Of a DNA stretch of 64,000 nucleotides, positions 10,437 to 23,500 are shown in pieces. A program made the position numbers and the translations under genes. Every line of letters starts with the position of its first letter. Within the stretch, counting starts at the first letter, position 1. The stretch covers positions 43,137,375 to 43,201,374 of the forward strand of contig CM061142.1 in NCBI GenBank assembly GCA_030789695.1, read 5' to 3'. The notes beneath the pieces were generated by a model that ran no database searches, was not told the DNA's origin, and worked only from the letters and a program-made list of their open reading frames with translations. This DNA is from Scilla litardierei (lineage: Eukaryota > Streptophyta > Magnoliopsida > Asparagales > Asparagaceae).

Positions 10437-12186
10437 AAATCCACCAAGCTGAACTTTTCCTCGTCCTCGAGGAAGACGAGCGAGAGTAGGAGCTCGGAGA
10501 GAGAAAATAGAGAGAAAGAGAGAAAAAGAAAACTCTATATCCTAGATCGCCCGTCAGGGCCAACAAAATCAAAAACGACACACCAATCAAGCAAACGCTA
10601 AATCGAATCACTAAACCAAGGAATACGAGTCCAGACAAGTGCCGTGGGCCCACGCGGTGAAGCACGAGTGAGTGTGGTCGTGTGCTAGCAGACGGTGTCA
10701 CTATCTACGATGTGCGATAAAGCTCGATATACACAAATCCAAGAAATGACCCAAATATCGATTCGAATTGAATTAAGCGGTGAATATATGGTTCAAGCAT
10801 GCATGAGAGTAGAGAGAGAATCGAAACATATCATGCGTCAGGGACTCCACAACTAGGGTTAAGGAAATCACCACACTAAAGCCTAGATAATAGCTAAAAA
10901 GTTCCTAAGCCAAGTGTTTTCGAAAACGATGGGGGTTGAGATGATGTGGAGTAGGACACTCAGTGCAAATTCTCGCCTTCCCTTTATTCTCGGCAAGTAA
11001 GAAAAAATATTCACACGAGAATTTTTTTTGGGTTTTGGGTATTTGTATTTTTTATTTTTTTTGCCTTTTGGATATACATATTTTTTTTCTCTTTTCTTTT
11101 TTTTTGGGTTTTTCTTTTCTCTCTTTTTTTGGATTTTTGGGTATTGGGATATTTACATGTGTACTCTCCCAAGTGAGAGAACGGTACACGACGAGGGGAT
11201 TTGCACCAAGTGAAATAAAAATGAAATCGGATTCTAAACACTTGGGCAAAGGAGATATTTCTCGCTAATTAGAGCATAGGCTAAATGGGTTATCCTAGTC
11301 CTTGATTGTGGAATCCCGACACATGCGAATTGAAATATACGATATAAATATAGCATGCATATAATGCAGATAGTAGAAGCAAATACCGCATATTCAAATC
11401 GAAGCATGATAATCTAGGGGTCAACCAAGGATAGGTATATAAAACATAATCACAAGGTAGAAGCACACCAAATGCTAGTCACGACACACGACTCACAAGA
11501 AAGCTAATTGGACCCATGATGCATGAAATGCAAGAGGACTCGGCTTCCTGAGGTTAGTGAATGTGATTATCGAAGCCGTGCTAGGTGTGTGTGTGATTTT
11601 GTGGCAATTCATCATATGGGGTCATCTCTAGGAGAGAGAGAACAAAAGATGGGAAGAAACAGAAAAACACGATGGAAACGACTCAAAAACGAAGAAAAAT
11701 GACACAAATGACGCACGAAGTGCGACTCCCCCAAGCTGAAACTTGCATTGCCCTCAATGCAATAATAGTTTATACGGGAGGGCAAAGAAAATGGGGGGGG
11801 TGCGCACCGACACAAAAAGTGAAAACATGAAAAACATATGAACGAAACTAAAAAAATAAAGAAAAAGAAACACTCAAATAAAAGATATAAAACACGACGA
11901 AAGAACACATAGACACAAACACACGACAACGACACGCGAAAACATGCACACAAATCGATTCCCCCAAGCTGAACATGACAATGCTAGCGAAATGATATGA
12001 TCAATGTGATGCAGAAATATGCAAGGGGAAGATCGGAAAAGAAAAGAAAGAAATCAAAATGCAGGAGAGACGGTGTGCTCATTCTCCTTGGAAGAGGATG
12101 TGGGGTGTGGGCGGTAGAAGTGATAGAAGGGCACGACATGATGGGTTATTATGATGCAAAAGCAAATCCTAGATATGCTCCCCTCG
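10437..12186 (-). other. Element B interior, 3′ non-coding part with polypurine-like blocks
   Basis: No domain was recognised. The stretch 11025-11160 is T-rich low complexity. Three blocks read AGCTTGG(GGGA) on the minus strand: 10437-10454 next to the 3′ LTR, 11727-11740 and 11960-11974. The first is a weak polypurine tract (GCTTGGTGGATTT) and the other two are canonical (AGCTTGGGGGA). A dyad around CTCGAGGA lies near 10460-10480, and an equivalent follows the same block in element C. Confidence 0.55.
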
Positions 12187-13605
12187 CTAATGAGAGGAAA
12201 CGAGATTATTCAAATCTAAACTAGAAAGCGGTAAAATTTTTACACTACTAATTAGGATACACCTGAGAATAGGCGGATCCAAGATCTGGAGCGGGGCAGG
12301 TAGCTGCTCTAACTGCTCCTTCTGTGGCTCCGCCAGAAGCGCTGTGACACGTGTGCCAATGGACCCAAGCAATGCACCTCCAAGCATCCCTCGTAGGTGT
12401 CCACCTGTGACCTGTAAAGGACGATGTGCATTAGTCCATGGCAAGAAATTATTTTCCGAAATAAATGTATCCCAGAGATAATCGTCAACATAAGATGGAA
12501 AAATAATAAACGGGTGGCGAATACTCCCTGAGAATGGGTCTCTATCCTCTGTACTAGCGACGACCGAATTCTTGCTCTCCATGAGAAGTGGCTCTCCAGG
12601 TAGTGACGCACCGCAGCATACCTCAAGGGAAATAGATCATGTGTCCTGCGAGAGATATGGTGTGTCAAAAACATATAAGTCTAAAGAAATAGGACGTGAA
12701 AAGCGAGACTCAAAAGTGGAGTGAGAGTGAGTATGAAAATCTCCCTGAATAGGGGCAATATGCTCAAGTAGATGCTCGGCCCCAGAAGAAATGGAGAGCG
12801 ACGGTAGAGGTGGATGTGACTCAGGCTCCATGAAGTGGACCATCGTATCCAGGCCCTCGTGCACATTCTCCTCGACGATATGCTCATCTTCCTCCATCTG
12901 CCCGATGTCCTGAATGACATCCTCATGGTTGACCACGGACCAAGGAAGAAGCTGCGACAGAGATGGCTGTGGAGGTGGATGTAGAGCGGACCCCTTGTAT
13001 GTGGTCATGGTGTCCTCGTCCTCACGCACATCCTCCTCGCCGGTATGCATAATCTCTGTAAACACCTCGATGCTCTCATATGACTCATGTGGGGTATCCA
13101 AATCAAGACAAGAAGTCTCTCCCACAGACCCTATAGAAATCACCCCATCCTCACTATCATCATCAAAAAATGATTCGTCATCCAAGTGGTAGTGATGGAA
13201 AAATGGGGTATCGGCTTGAGATGTGTCTATGGTGGCCGATGGCATGGTGGTCTCAACCATGAAAGTGGGTATATCCTCTCCTTCATCCCCTCTCCTCGGT
13301 GTAGGCTCGGTGATTGGTATCATCAAGTTTTGTAATATTTGGCCTTGGTTAAACATGGCACTTTCAAGGAGAGACACGAGGCTTGATTCTTCTTGTGTTT
13401 GTGCAGGGGTATAAGGTTAAGGAAATGGATGGGAGGTGTTTGGGCTAAGGTTGTGGGAAAATGTTTGGCCTTGGTGTAGGGGGAGGCTCTCGAGCGTAAA
13501 TGGGCAATCATAATACACATGCCCCGCCATCCCACAAGTCTCACAAACCACAACCGAATAAGGATTGTATCCTCCCATCTGAGCATCGAAATTTGATCTC
13601 CACAT
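12187..13605 (-). pseudogene. Degenerate gag-like gene of element B
   Basis: The first frame (13605-13417) has a CCHC zinc knuckle, CETCGMAGHVYYDC, resembling the knuckle of Athila-type Gag. The reading then shifts to a 246-residue acidic frame (13377-12637), rich in Asp, Glu, Ser and His with repeated EDV/EED runs, followed by further frames to 12187. No capsid core domain is recognisable. The knuckle supports a role in RNA binding within a virus-like particle; the rest cannot be assigned. At least two frame changes break it. Confidence 0.5.
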
Positions 13606-13810
13606 GGTTACACCAAAGATACCTGGACAAAAAAAATAAGAAAACTAGAGAGGAGCGTCAATAGTACAAGAGAATAACAAAAAGATAATATAATAGTGGG
13701 GGGAAAATTTCTTGGTTATTGAATATTTTTTTAAAAAAAGAAATTTTTTTTGTGTTTTTATGCGTAGTCTAACAAACCCAAGCTAAGCTAATATCAAACC
13801 GAACGCCTCC

Positions 13811-13825
13811 CTGGCAACGGCGCCA
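13811..13825 (-). promoter_or_regulatory. Primer-binding site of element B (tRNA-Asp type)
   Basis: The minus strand reads TGGCGCCGTTGCCAG six bases after the LTR end. This is complementary to the 3′ end of plant tRNA-Asp (GGCAACGGCGCCA) and is the usual primer site of Athila/Tat elements. The same site in element C is at 58188-58205. Confidence 0.85.
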
Positions 13826-14964
13826 AAAACTTGACCGGCGCCCCCATTTACGGTTTGGGCGCGGTGTCGTTTTACCGCAAGTGCACGGTTAGTGTAGGGT
13901 GCGGGTTTATCGAACTCAGGGAGGTGGATGGCTTGAATGGCTACTAGCCTCGCCTAGGTTGTGTGCTAGCTACGCGGATGATATGGGTGAAGTGTAGAAA
14001 TAAAGAGAAGAAATAAAAAAGACACGAAATGAATCCCCGCTAACACGGGCTAGAGCACTCATGACACTTGGCATTTGACTTGACCCAGGGTGAGACATTG
14101 CCCCAAAAGGTGGTACCTAGCGTCCATGGCCCGATATTCCGGTCGGTGCCAAGTACGCTAGGCCTACCCGGTTCCGGACGGTGGGCATTCACATGTCCAT
14201 TAACACCCTCTGCAACCGGGAGCATTAAGGCCACAATGATAACTCCCAACATTTCATCCAAGCCGTTCCCACGCGCGAGGACTCAATGTCAACGCTAGTG
14301 GCATGAGCTGTGGCTAGGGAATCAACCGCCAAGTTTATTCCCCCTTGGCCCGACGGTCAGAGGCGGTCTTTCTCCCACCAATGACAATGAAACACCCCCC
14401 GCGTAACCCAAATGGCCAAATAGGTCAAATGTGATTTCTAGCAATACATCGAAGCAGATCTTGACTGGACAAGCACCGGACCCCAATCCCCAACACAACT
14501 AGTGTGTTGCCATACGAATTGGACTCAGATTGCTAGAAATCCTCATTGACACATTTCATCGAACACATGACATGCAATCAAGTCAAATGTAGTTTTCCAA
14601 GCATCAATCCTACCCTAACCCGTATTAGGGTTCATCAACACTACTCCATGGTGAGAAACATAAAAACAAGCAAAATAAATGACATACAAACATTCGCCAT
14701 TGAGCAAAATGAAAACAATACAAAACAATGAAAGCAAGAGAAAGGAATACTTATTTTGAGTATGAATCTTCAATCCAATACAAGACTTATTGATCAAAAG
14801 ACCTAATCTAAACTAACCTAAGCCTCACAAGAGAAAGGGGCAAAAAGCCCTAGAAAAACTGAAGAAGAACTCCCTAAAGTCGTGCCCAAACTTCTATTTA
14901 AAAATCCCCTCAAAACCCTTAACAGTTCGGGTCAGAAACCCACTCAAAACTATCAAAACAGGCC

Positions 14965-15524
14965 CACCCGATCGGGTGGAAACTCACCCGATCGGGTGGA
15001 ATAAACAGAGAGCTCAAATCCGTAGAAAGTGATCTCACCCGGTCGGGTGGTAACTCACCCGATCGGGTGAAATGAAAATTCAGACTGCTGCCAATTTCAG
15101 TACACGGCTGCGCTCAGAAAATTCCAGAAAAATGTAGAAAAATCGGATTTGGGCATGCGACCTATCGTTGGAAAGCTAACGACGATGCCAACGCTAGAAA
15201 AATAAGAGATCGTCCAAAATCCCTCTGGAATGATAGCAAATCTTCAATGAATGAGCAGCAGCGCGCAAAAGGTGAAGGAAAGGCCACCCGATCGGTTGAA
15301 ACATCAACCGATCGGGTGAGCCGCTTGTCGCATAGGCCATCGGGCTTCAGAAGCTTCAACCGGTCGCTGAGGAGAACGGGTGGCATGACCGGGTCGTCAT
15401 TTGGGAAACTTCAGCTTCAGATGAACCGATCAGGTGAGATATCACCCGATCGGTTGGAATTAAGCTCCAAATTCCCGAGAACTCTGTTGGGATGAACCGG
15501 TCGGCGGACCGATCGGTTGACCTT
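14965..15524. repeat. Dyad array CACCCGATCGGGTG in the right LTR of element B
   Basis: Same sites as in the left LTR, starting with two perfect copies near 14965 and 14985, and continuing after the nested solo LTR at 18862-18898. At 9552 the left LTR has CACCCGATCAAGTG where this copy is perfect, so the left one has lost its central symmetry by substitution. Confidence 0.9.
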
Positions 15525-15637
15525 GCGCTTCGCTCCAGCTTCAGTCCGGGTCTGTAACGACCCGCTCTCGGGGGCCCGTTACTTATTTGATATTTACAGG
15601 TTCCGCAGTTTACCAGTGAATTCAGCATAGCCACAAC

Positions 15638-15868
15638 TCAGAGATGCATCACAATACTCAAAACCAGCGTACAGACGTTATTACAGTCCAAATTAAAGTA
15701 CAACAACCACCAGCACACTTTCTGAAAAGAAGTGCGGAAAAGTAAATACACAGTACCACCCACACACCAACAGTAAAGTAAATAAAACTCTGCAGCTTCA
15801 GGGTCAAGTGTAGGCTCCACGAACTCTGGGGCAATCTCCTCGATCAGATCTTCATCTGCCGGTGCCAT
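15638..15868 (-). CDS. Small acidic ORF in LTR, 76 residues, uncertain
   Basis: Starts MAPADEDLIEEIAPEF. The first 28 or so residues are acidic, like the frame at 6774-6881. The remainder is hydrophobic and Cys-rich (LLYCWCVGG) and may be spurious read-through. It sits near the LTR 3′ end. The hairpin seen in three related LTRs was not found in front of it. Coding function is doubtful. Confidence 0.25.
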   Translation of the reverse strand: MAPADEDLIEEIAPEFVEPTLDPEAAEFYLLYCWCVGGTVYLLFRTSFQKVCWWLLYFNLDCNNVCTLVLSIVMHL

Positions 15869-17379
15869 AAATGGAACCGAAGGTAAGTCACAACAATTCT
15901 AGCGATAGAAAAAGAGGAGTGCACAAATATGGAGTAGGCTATGGTAAACAAGTGCTGAAAGTAAAGTAAGGATAAAGTAAGGACAGACAAGCATGCAAGT
16001 GCGATAAGTAAAGTACATCAAGTCAAGCATGCAAGGGTGACAAGTAAAGTAAAGGTGACCGAGCGAGTACGACTAGTGACATACAAGAATAACCATGACG
16101 ATAGCAATGACTATAGCAATAATGAGAGTACTTGTGCCTATTCTAGTTCGTGACTTATAAAGGGAAGTACGATATGCAACCAAAAGTCCACCTGATATCC
16201 CGGGTTACAACAAAACGATACGGTACATTCAATACGATACAATCAGAACTGTACTTTTCAACAAAAATTTATACTATTCAATCAATACGGTACTATCCAC
16301 TGGAGATCGGACTGGTCGCTCCCGCACTTCCACAATTATAAGTTACCCCAAAAACCCAGTGTGTGTGTATAGGTTACCATTCTTTGCAGTTTTACGAGTC
16401 ATTTACTGTTCGCACATATCCAGTTACAATCTTTCTGTCAAGCATGTCAATCTGTTCAGGATAAAAACTGTTCCGAGTCTAGATGTTAAGTCCTATGTTC
16501 ATACGCGTTAACGATACTCTAAAGATCTTTGCTTGTTGAAAAGTCAAGGCAGAAACCTCAAGAGAGAATGTCAGTCCTGAGCAATGTTTGAAGTCCAACA
16601 ACTAAGGTGCCGATCCATGCTTCGAGCATGCGGTGTTTCCATTATGTACACTATCTAGATTTCTAAAGTTAGAATTTACTGTGACTTACTATCTTCGAGA
16701 TGATGGTAGTGGACCGAGACTGGATCTAGTGCGGATGCACGAGATTCGATGCCTGCAAACACAAGAACAACTAGTTAGAGAATACACTATTTCTTATTTA
16801 TTTAACTTGGTCGTTTTGATTTTTAAAACTGTTGAAACAGTATCGAAAAGCGTTCTAAATTTTTATGTAGGCTATATAGGATAAAAATAGTTTTACTGCA
16901 GGAAGAAATATTTTTCTGAAGTCCATAGTAATTTTTATAATTTTTAGAAACTCAAAATAGTTTAAAAACCCAGATTATTTAAGTTACACGTATCTTCCGT
17001 AATTTCTTACGGGAGCAATACAAGTCGAATGACTTGAGTGAACAGTCAAAATGACCGTCTCGAAGTCTATTATCACATATAATTTTATCAAATATTAGTG
17101 TACGTAAAATCAGCGAGTTACGATTTTTAGAACGATTTATACCTATTTAATTTCTAAGTTCAAAAATTTATTCTGGGAAAAGTAGGCGTCTGATCGCAGT
17201 GAGACTAGCGCCATTGGATCCGAAATGTCGTTTCTGATTTTCTGGAGCTATCCACACGTTTTTCTGGCCCCTGTATAATTAGTTATGGGTTTAAAACCAT
17301 TAAACTCTATTATTAATAATTAATAAATACGAAAATACGAATTTTTCTTAATATTTACAAGTTTGCCATTGAGCAAACT

Positions 17380-17940
17380 TACGCTCGCACGCTGTCGGGG
17401 CTTTGCGGCGGTGGCCGGAGGGGGCTTCAGGCGGCGCCTACGGAGGCGAGGCGGCGGGGCGATGTCGGAGGGAGCGGCGGCGGCGGCGGACTTCGCCGAC
17501 GTCGGGGAGGGATGCGGAGCGGGAGGCGGATCCACGGCGTGGGCGACGACGAGGAGCGACGGGGAGAGAGGGATCGGGTGGCGGGGGTCCGTGGCGGTGT
17601 CGGAGGCGAAGGCGGAGGGAGGTCGGAGCTCCGGGGAGCGGCGTTCGACGTCGAGGCACGGCGGGGCAGCGGCGGGCCTCGAGAGCGGTGGTCGGCGTTG
17701 CTTCAGGGTGACGACGACGACGTGCAGGCGGGGGTGAGGCCTCGGGACTGGGCGGAGCTGCCGGCGGCGGCGGCGGTCAGCCACCGGAGGGCGGGCAGTA
17801 CGGTGGCGGGGTGGGCTTCGACCTGGGCGGGGTTTTGGTTTGCCGACGGTGAGCGGAGCTCCTCCGGGGGCGATGGCGAAACGAGGGGGGTCGGGAGGCC
17901 GGCGGTGAGTCGCCGTCGACGGCGAGGGCGTGGGTGAGAG
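17380..17940. repeat. GC-rich, CGG-repeat-like block of a solo LTR
   Basis: About 560 bp dominated by GGCGG, GGAGG and GACGACGACG words inside a much more AT-rich LTR. It opens long frames on both strands at once, a composition effect and not evidence of a gene. Weaker equivalents lie in the other Tekay-like LTRs (about 2150-2900, 46930-47140 and 48690-49420), so a GC-rich block seems a common feature of these LTRs. Confidence 0.7.
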
Positions 17941-19151
17941 AGGGAGAGAGATGGGGATGGGTTCGTCGCTGCACGGAGCGTGGAGGAACGAGAGAAAGGG
18001 TCACGGGATTGGGGTCCTTCGAGAGTGAGATGGGTGGAGAGCGGAAAGCCTGGGTTGGGTGATTTCGTGAGGGAAGAAGAATTATATAGGTAATTAAATT
18101 AGTAATTAGTCAAAAATAGTTAATGAAATTAGGTATTAGTCAAATGCAATTAATTTGGGTAGGTTAACTTTTTTGACTAAGATTAGAAAAACTATAAACG
18201 TTCCCTCTCCATGTGTTAGTCATGGTGAGGGTAGGTAGTTAGGGTAATTAAGATAGGTTAAAAGTAATTAGTAAAAAGTAAAACCCCCATTAGTGAAAAT
18301 AATTAGTAAAATACAAAAAACGAAATTACGATTTTGCCCCTACTAGTAAACGTGTCCGAAAAATTACGAAAACATACCCACGGGATCGTATCGTCGCGAG
18401 GATGGCGAATACGAAGTCTGTTTCAGGGTTTGGGCTACGGAAATACTAGTTTTTGGCCAAAACGTTTGGAAAGCGGGTTTGCGGGTTCTCTACTGAAATG
18501 ATATCCGAAAATTATGAAATTAATGTGGGAGGCCCTAAATGATCATAGGATGCTACTGCAGGAGTTTGAAAATGTTTTGAAAGTGTTTGAATAGAAAATA
18601 AATTCGTCGAGCCAAAACGGTAATTTCGGGAGATGAATTTTAACTGAAATGTTTTGGGTATTTGAGGAAATCTGAAATTGCTAAAATACAATACGATAAG
18701 TCTAGTACTCTAAAATATTTTTATAAGAATTTTTAAAGTCAGTTTTGTTAGAAAATTCTTGACTAACATTTATAATGTAAAATTTATTCTTAAAAATACA
18801 TATAAATACGTAAATTGAACTGTTGAAAATTACTGGTCGTTACAGGGTCGGACACGCGTGCATCACCCGATCGGTTGGCTGTGTCCAACCGATCGGGTGG
18901 GGGCTGAAAAGTGGCAATCTTGGTCGTTTGACCCCCTGGATCACGCGTGACCCCTCCCGTAGCTCCGGGGACTCAAGATAACGTCGTTTTATGTCCCCTA
19001 TACCGGTAAATTCCTGCAAAATACAAAAAACACGGAAAAGTGAAAGAAAACAAGAAAACACGAGAAAACGAATATAAGACGGCGGTAAAATACGGAAAAA
19101 CACGGAAGAAAACGTGCGCAAATATATGAAATATAAACGCACGTCACAAAC

Positions 19152-20513
19152 TCACTTGGTCTGACGTCTGCGCCAATAGACGTTCGTATGATGAATCTAT
19201 GACCATGACATTTATTCCCCCTGTTGAGCCTCTGATCATAAAGGATGGCATTAGCATTGGCAGGGTAGGGGGGTCTCTACTTCAAAAGGGAACGGACCGT
19301 TGGAAGAGTACCCTTGTGGGTTATGTATTGGGAGATGTGCCGTACTATGGCCAGTTGAGGGCGTGGGTGGACCGTTTGTGGAGGTTGAAGAAGAGAGTGC
19401 AAATCTTCAGTCGGGAACACGGGTTCTTCTACTTCAGATTTGAGAGTGAGGAGGATTGTGAGAGGATCCTATATGGGGGCCCTTGGCTTTTTGACGGCTG
19501 GCTGACTGTCCTACAAAGATGGTCCCCGAACCTACAGTATGATCGGGACATCTTGGCTACTGTTCCAGTCTGGGTCCAGTTCCATGGTTTACCTCTAAAT
19601 ATGTGGACTTTGGATATCCTAAACATTGTCGCTTCCATCGTGGGTCGTCCTCTATGCCTTGACAGGGCTACAGCTAAATTGGAACATCTGACTTACGCGA
19701 GATGCCTAGTCGAGGTTGATGCTAAAAAGCCGTTGCCTAAGATGGTTAGTGTGCAGTTAGATGACAGATCAATCATCAAAATTGAATCCAAATATGAAGG
19801 TGAGCCGCCAAGGTGTAGACAATGCGTCTGTTTCGGGCATTCTGACTCCCAATGTCCTGACATTCAGAAGCCCCCTTCAATCCAAACAAACAAGCAAACC
19901 GACCAGGAGATGGGAGATAATAAATGTGAAGAAGTCACTAACCTAGAGACACTTGCCTCAAAGCAGGCCGACCCTATGCCGCATCATGACCAAGCCACGT
20001 GTTGAGAATGAGTAGTCTCCGATTTCAGAGATACATGAAGCAGGTGCAAATGGAATTATTGGTTCTACTATATTGCCGCAGGAGGTCAATGTGGAAATAG
20101 GAGAGTGAGAGAAGAGCAGTATTTCTTTAACTTTTGATGCTACTATTATTCACAAGGAGGTCTGTGGGGGAGCAGGACACGCAGTACTCACAAATGCTAC
20201 TATTATTCACAAGGAGGTCAATGTGCCTACATCTATGCCGTATCAGATTGCAGGCGAAATGAGTGCCCCACAAGAGCATGTAAATGATGCTGGAAAAAAC
20301 TCAAATGAGCCCATTGATGACCAGGTTAGTGACCAAATCCCAGCTGAAATTTCGGTGATTAATCCTGATCGGGAACAGGAACTTGAGATTCTCCTCAATA
20401 ACGAGGGGGAAAATGGCGTTTCTAAGAAGAAGCAGTTGGCTACAGGAGGGGGGTTAAGGAAAAGCTCGAGGCTACAAGAGGGGGCACAGGGGCGCCTAAA
20501 CCAGACCTCTTAA
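19152..20513 (+). pseudogene. LINE ORF1, main part: DUF4283 and CCHC knuckle
   Basis: Continues in phase from 8420 (LTWSDVCANRRSYDE). A DUF4283 domain spans roughly 19290-19640 (W-rich core with RVQIFSREHGFFYFRF and GGPWLFDGWLTVLQRW). It is followed by a CCHC knuckle CRQCVCFGHSDSQC at about 19815-19855. The domain pair is that of plant L1 ORF1, which binds the element RNA. A stop at 20003-20005 is premature: another frame (20223-20513) resumes, with a basic tail ending in GLRKSSRLQEGAQGRLNQTS, and stops just before ORF2. A 24-bp direct repeat (CTACTATTATTCACAAGGAG) lies at about 20140 and 20196. Confidence 0.88.
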
Positions 20514-20516
20514 TTA

Positions 20517-23500
20517 ATGTCCATATTCATTTGGAATACTAGAGGTCTCAATAACTCGGTTCGGAGAAGAGACCTCCGCGATAGGCTACATCTACTTAAG
20601 CCATCATTTATTATCTTGCTTGAAACTAAGTTAAAGAAGGGGAAGTTGGACTGGAGAACTTGGTTCCCTAAGAATTGGGTTATATTTGATAACTTTTCGG
20701 AGCATTCGGGTGGTCGTATTGTTATGGGGTTTGATGGCCAGATCTGGAGTGGAGCGATTCAGACTATTTCTAGCCAACATATCTCCATGCGATGCAAAAA
20801 TGCGGGTGGCTTTTCGATGGTTATCACTAGGGTGTACGGGTCAAACTTGAGAAGTGAACGGATAAGTCTTTGGAATAATCTAGTGGCGGATGCAGGTATT
20901 AACGGGGGAGATGCATGGATACTTGGAGGCGATTTCAACTGTATCAAATATACAAAGGAAAAATTAGGAGGTAGACTCTGTGATATTAAAGTGTTGGAGG
21001 AATTCAATTTCTGTTTGGCCAAGTGTGACCTATCTGACCTTAAATGCGTTGGGCGGCCATTGAGTTGGTGCAACAAAAGGGTAGTGTCTACTCGGATCTC
21101 GGCGAGGCTTGATCGTGTCCTATGCAACCCTAGATGGCTAGACATTCTGCCAGAATCTTTCGTGGAGTATTTGGATCCCCTCACAAGTGATCACTCCCCC
21201 ATGCTTGTCAAGCTTCACACTACGGTAAAATCTTTCCCCAAACCATTCAAATTATTTAATGCAAGGACAAATATGGAAGGATACAATGATCTCCTAGAAG
21301 CGAACTGGAGTACTCAGATTAATGGCTCGGCAATGCATACTGTCTTCTCCAAACTGCGCTACCTCAAATACAAACTCCGGAATTGGTCCTCGCAACACAA
21401 TTTGAAGAATGAACTTGCGGCCTGCAAGGGAGAATTAGAGGAGGTGAGAAAATCCACATTATTAACTGCTGATGTTAATTTACAAAGGAGGGAGCAAAAC
21501 CTGGCTTTAAAACTTGCAAAATTAATGATGTTAGAGGAAGAAATTTTGAGGCAAAAAAGCAGGCAAAGCTGGCTCAGCTTGGGAGACAAAATCTCAAAAT
21601 TCTTATATTCTGCTATTAAATCAAGGCAATGCCACAATAATTTGAGTTACTTAGTTGACGGCCACGGCAAACAAAACACTTCTTATGAAGAGCTAAGGAA
21701 GAGTGCGCATATCTATTACAAAGCTCTTTATAATCAATCTACATACTGGACTGTTTTTCCTAAATTGGCCACAAAGCGTATCTTGACTTCTGATGCTACT
21801 ACTTGGTTAGAACGCAGAGTCTCCAGAGACGAAATCAAGAATGCTATTTGTCAAATAGGGGTGGATAAATCCCCTGGGCCAGATGGGTACAACAGATATT
21901 TCTTTCAACACAGCTGGAGCGTGATAGGTAATGATATCACTGAAGCTATACTCTCATTCTTTCGTACTGGGTCACTAATTCATCCTATAAATCATAATAA
22001 TCTCACATTGGTCCCCAAAAACTCCGCTGCCTCCAGTTTAGGTGACTATATGCCTATTGCATGTTGCAACGTGCTATACACGGCTATTAGCAAGATTATC
22101 TGTAATAGGCTAAAAATTGTCGTCGATGAGCTTGTTTCACCCAACCAATCTGCCTTTCTTAAGGGGAAATTGCTCTCTGATTGTGCCTTGTTAGCCCACG
22201 AACAAATTAGAGATTTTAGCAACCCAACGGGGGCTAGAGCTTGCCTCAAACTTGATTTACGAAAGGCTTTTGATAGTGTCAACCGTGAATTTATCTATTA
22301 TATTCTGCATCGTATGGGGTTTGGAAGGATTTTTATATCGTGGATTCAAGAATGTATTTCATCGCCAACTTTCTCTGTTATGGCAAATGGCTCCCCAGTT
22401 GGTTATTTTGAAGGAAATAGAGGGCTGAGGCAGGGGGATCCCCTCTCCCCTTACCTTTTTGTTATTACAATGGAGGCTTTTTCCTTACTTATTGAAAAAT
22501 CTATGGCTACTGGCAGTATCCAACCTATGAGACGGTGTGGCGCAATATCTCACCTCCTATTTGCATATGATCTCCTGGTATTCTGTCGGGCAAACAAGCA
22601 GTCTTTCCAAGGCCTCAAGGCTCTCCTTGCGGATTTCTCAAATTTCACGGGATTGGTGATTAATTGGGAAAAGAGCATATCTGTCTTCAGCAAAGGTACT
22701 AAGAGCCCCATTTCTTTAGCAAATTTATTGGGCACTAAAATTGGCACATCCATTGCTACATACCTGGGTTTGCCTCTATCCTCCATATATCCGAAGCCGT
22801 CTATGTTCAGCAGATTAATAGATAAATGCAATAAACGACTTATGGGGTGGACATCTACCAAGTTGTCAATATCAGGACGCATCGAGCTTGTCAGATCGGT
22901 CATTTACGGCATGGTTAACTTCTGGTTACAAGTATATCGCATCCCTAAATCCGTCTTACGCACCATCACGTCTGCCTGTAGGAAGTTCGTTTGGGGCTCT
23001 TCCCGTGTATGGGCTTGGAAAGATATGTGCGTCCCGAAGGAGGAGGAGGGGTGTGGGACTGAGATTGTTAACGGATCTTAGCATGGCGGCAGGTGTGAGA
23101 CTAACTTGGCGTATGCTTTCCACTGAGGGGCTCTGTGCACGATATATGAGTAATAACTACAGGGATATTACTCAATTCTTTGCCGCGAAAAGTAAAGCAA
23201 CTCATTCAGGTACCTGGAAGTACATGCTTGGTTGCAGGCACTTTTCAAAAAACCTCATTAAGAGACACGTTTGGGACGGTCGCTCTACTCTCTTTTGGCA
23301 TGATAACTGGCTTCCATGCGACCCGCTTGCTGATCTCCATGAGGTACCCCCAGAAGCGTCTGGAAGAAGAGTTGCGCAGTACTGGACAGGCAGCGCCTGG
23401 GCTACTGATCCGGCAATTGACAGCTTTCGGCCACTGTTGCAAAATGTGCAGCTCACGCTATGAAAGGACGAGTGGTCCTGGGGGGCTGGTACCATCTTCA

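Larger units (their letters stand above)
15553..18844 (-). mobile_element. Solo LTR inside element B, Tekay/Del-like, TSD GGGTC
   Basis: Ends are TGTAACGACC and GGTCGTTACA, a perfect 10-bp terminal inversion. GGGTC flanks it at 15548-15552 and 18845-18849, and the empty site is seen in the left LTR of element B near 10134. Its GAGAGCGGGTCGTTACA end is the 3′ end by comparison with 1-121, giving minus orientation. Read in that direction it has an AT-rich U3, a GC-rich block (17380-17940) and a long transcribed tail with a short acidic frame. Confidence 0.92.
8421..19146 (-). mobile_element. Element B: Athila-like non-autonomous LTR retrotransposon, TSD CAAAC
   Basis: LTRs at 8421-10436 (2016 bp) and 13832-19146 (2018 bp after removing a nested solo LTR and one copy of its TSD) start TGACCGG and end CACGTCA. 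CAAAC flanks the element at 8416-8420 and 19147-19151. The primer-binding site beside the right LTR matches the 3′ end of tRNA-Asp, which sets the minus orientation and points to the Athila/Tat group. The 3.4-kb interior has only a decayed gag-like frame with a CCHC knuckle, and no protease, RT, RNase H or integrase. It must have moved with proteins supplied by a relative. Confidence 0.9.
13832..19146 (-). repeat. 5′ LTR of element B, split by a solo LTR
   Basis: The LTR occupies 13832-15552 and 18850-19146. Between them sits a solo LTR with its GGGTC target duplication. Removing it restores 2018 bp that align along their whole length with the left LTR. It carries the same array and TATA box (14895-14902). 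Confidence 0.92.

Noticed and set aside
10963..11268. Phe-rich and Lys-rich frames on opposite strands
   Set aside because: They come from T-rich low-complexity sequence and have no domain or conserved start.
13811..13825. Possible tRNA-Asp gene fragment
   Set aside because: Only the 3′ tRNA complement is present, next to an LTR end; it is a primer-binding site. The tRNA-Met-like words at 28311, 38176 and 40883 are the same case.
17320..18004. Several open frames on both strands in the GC-rich part of a solo LTR
   Set aside because: Low stop frequency follows from CGG-rich composition; no domain, and the frames are Arg/Pro/Gly-rich in every phase.
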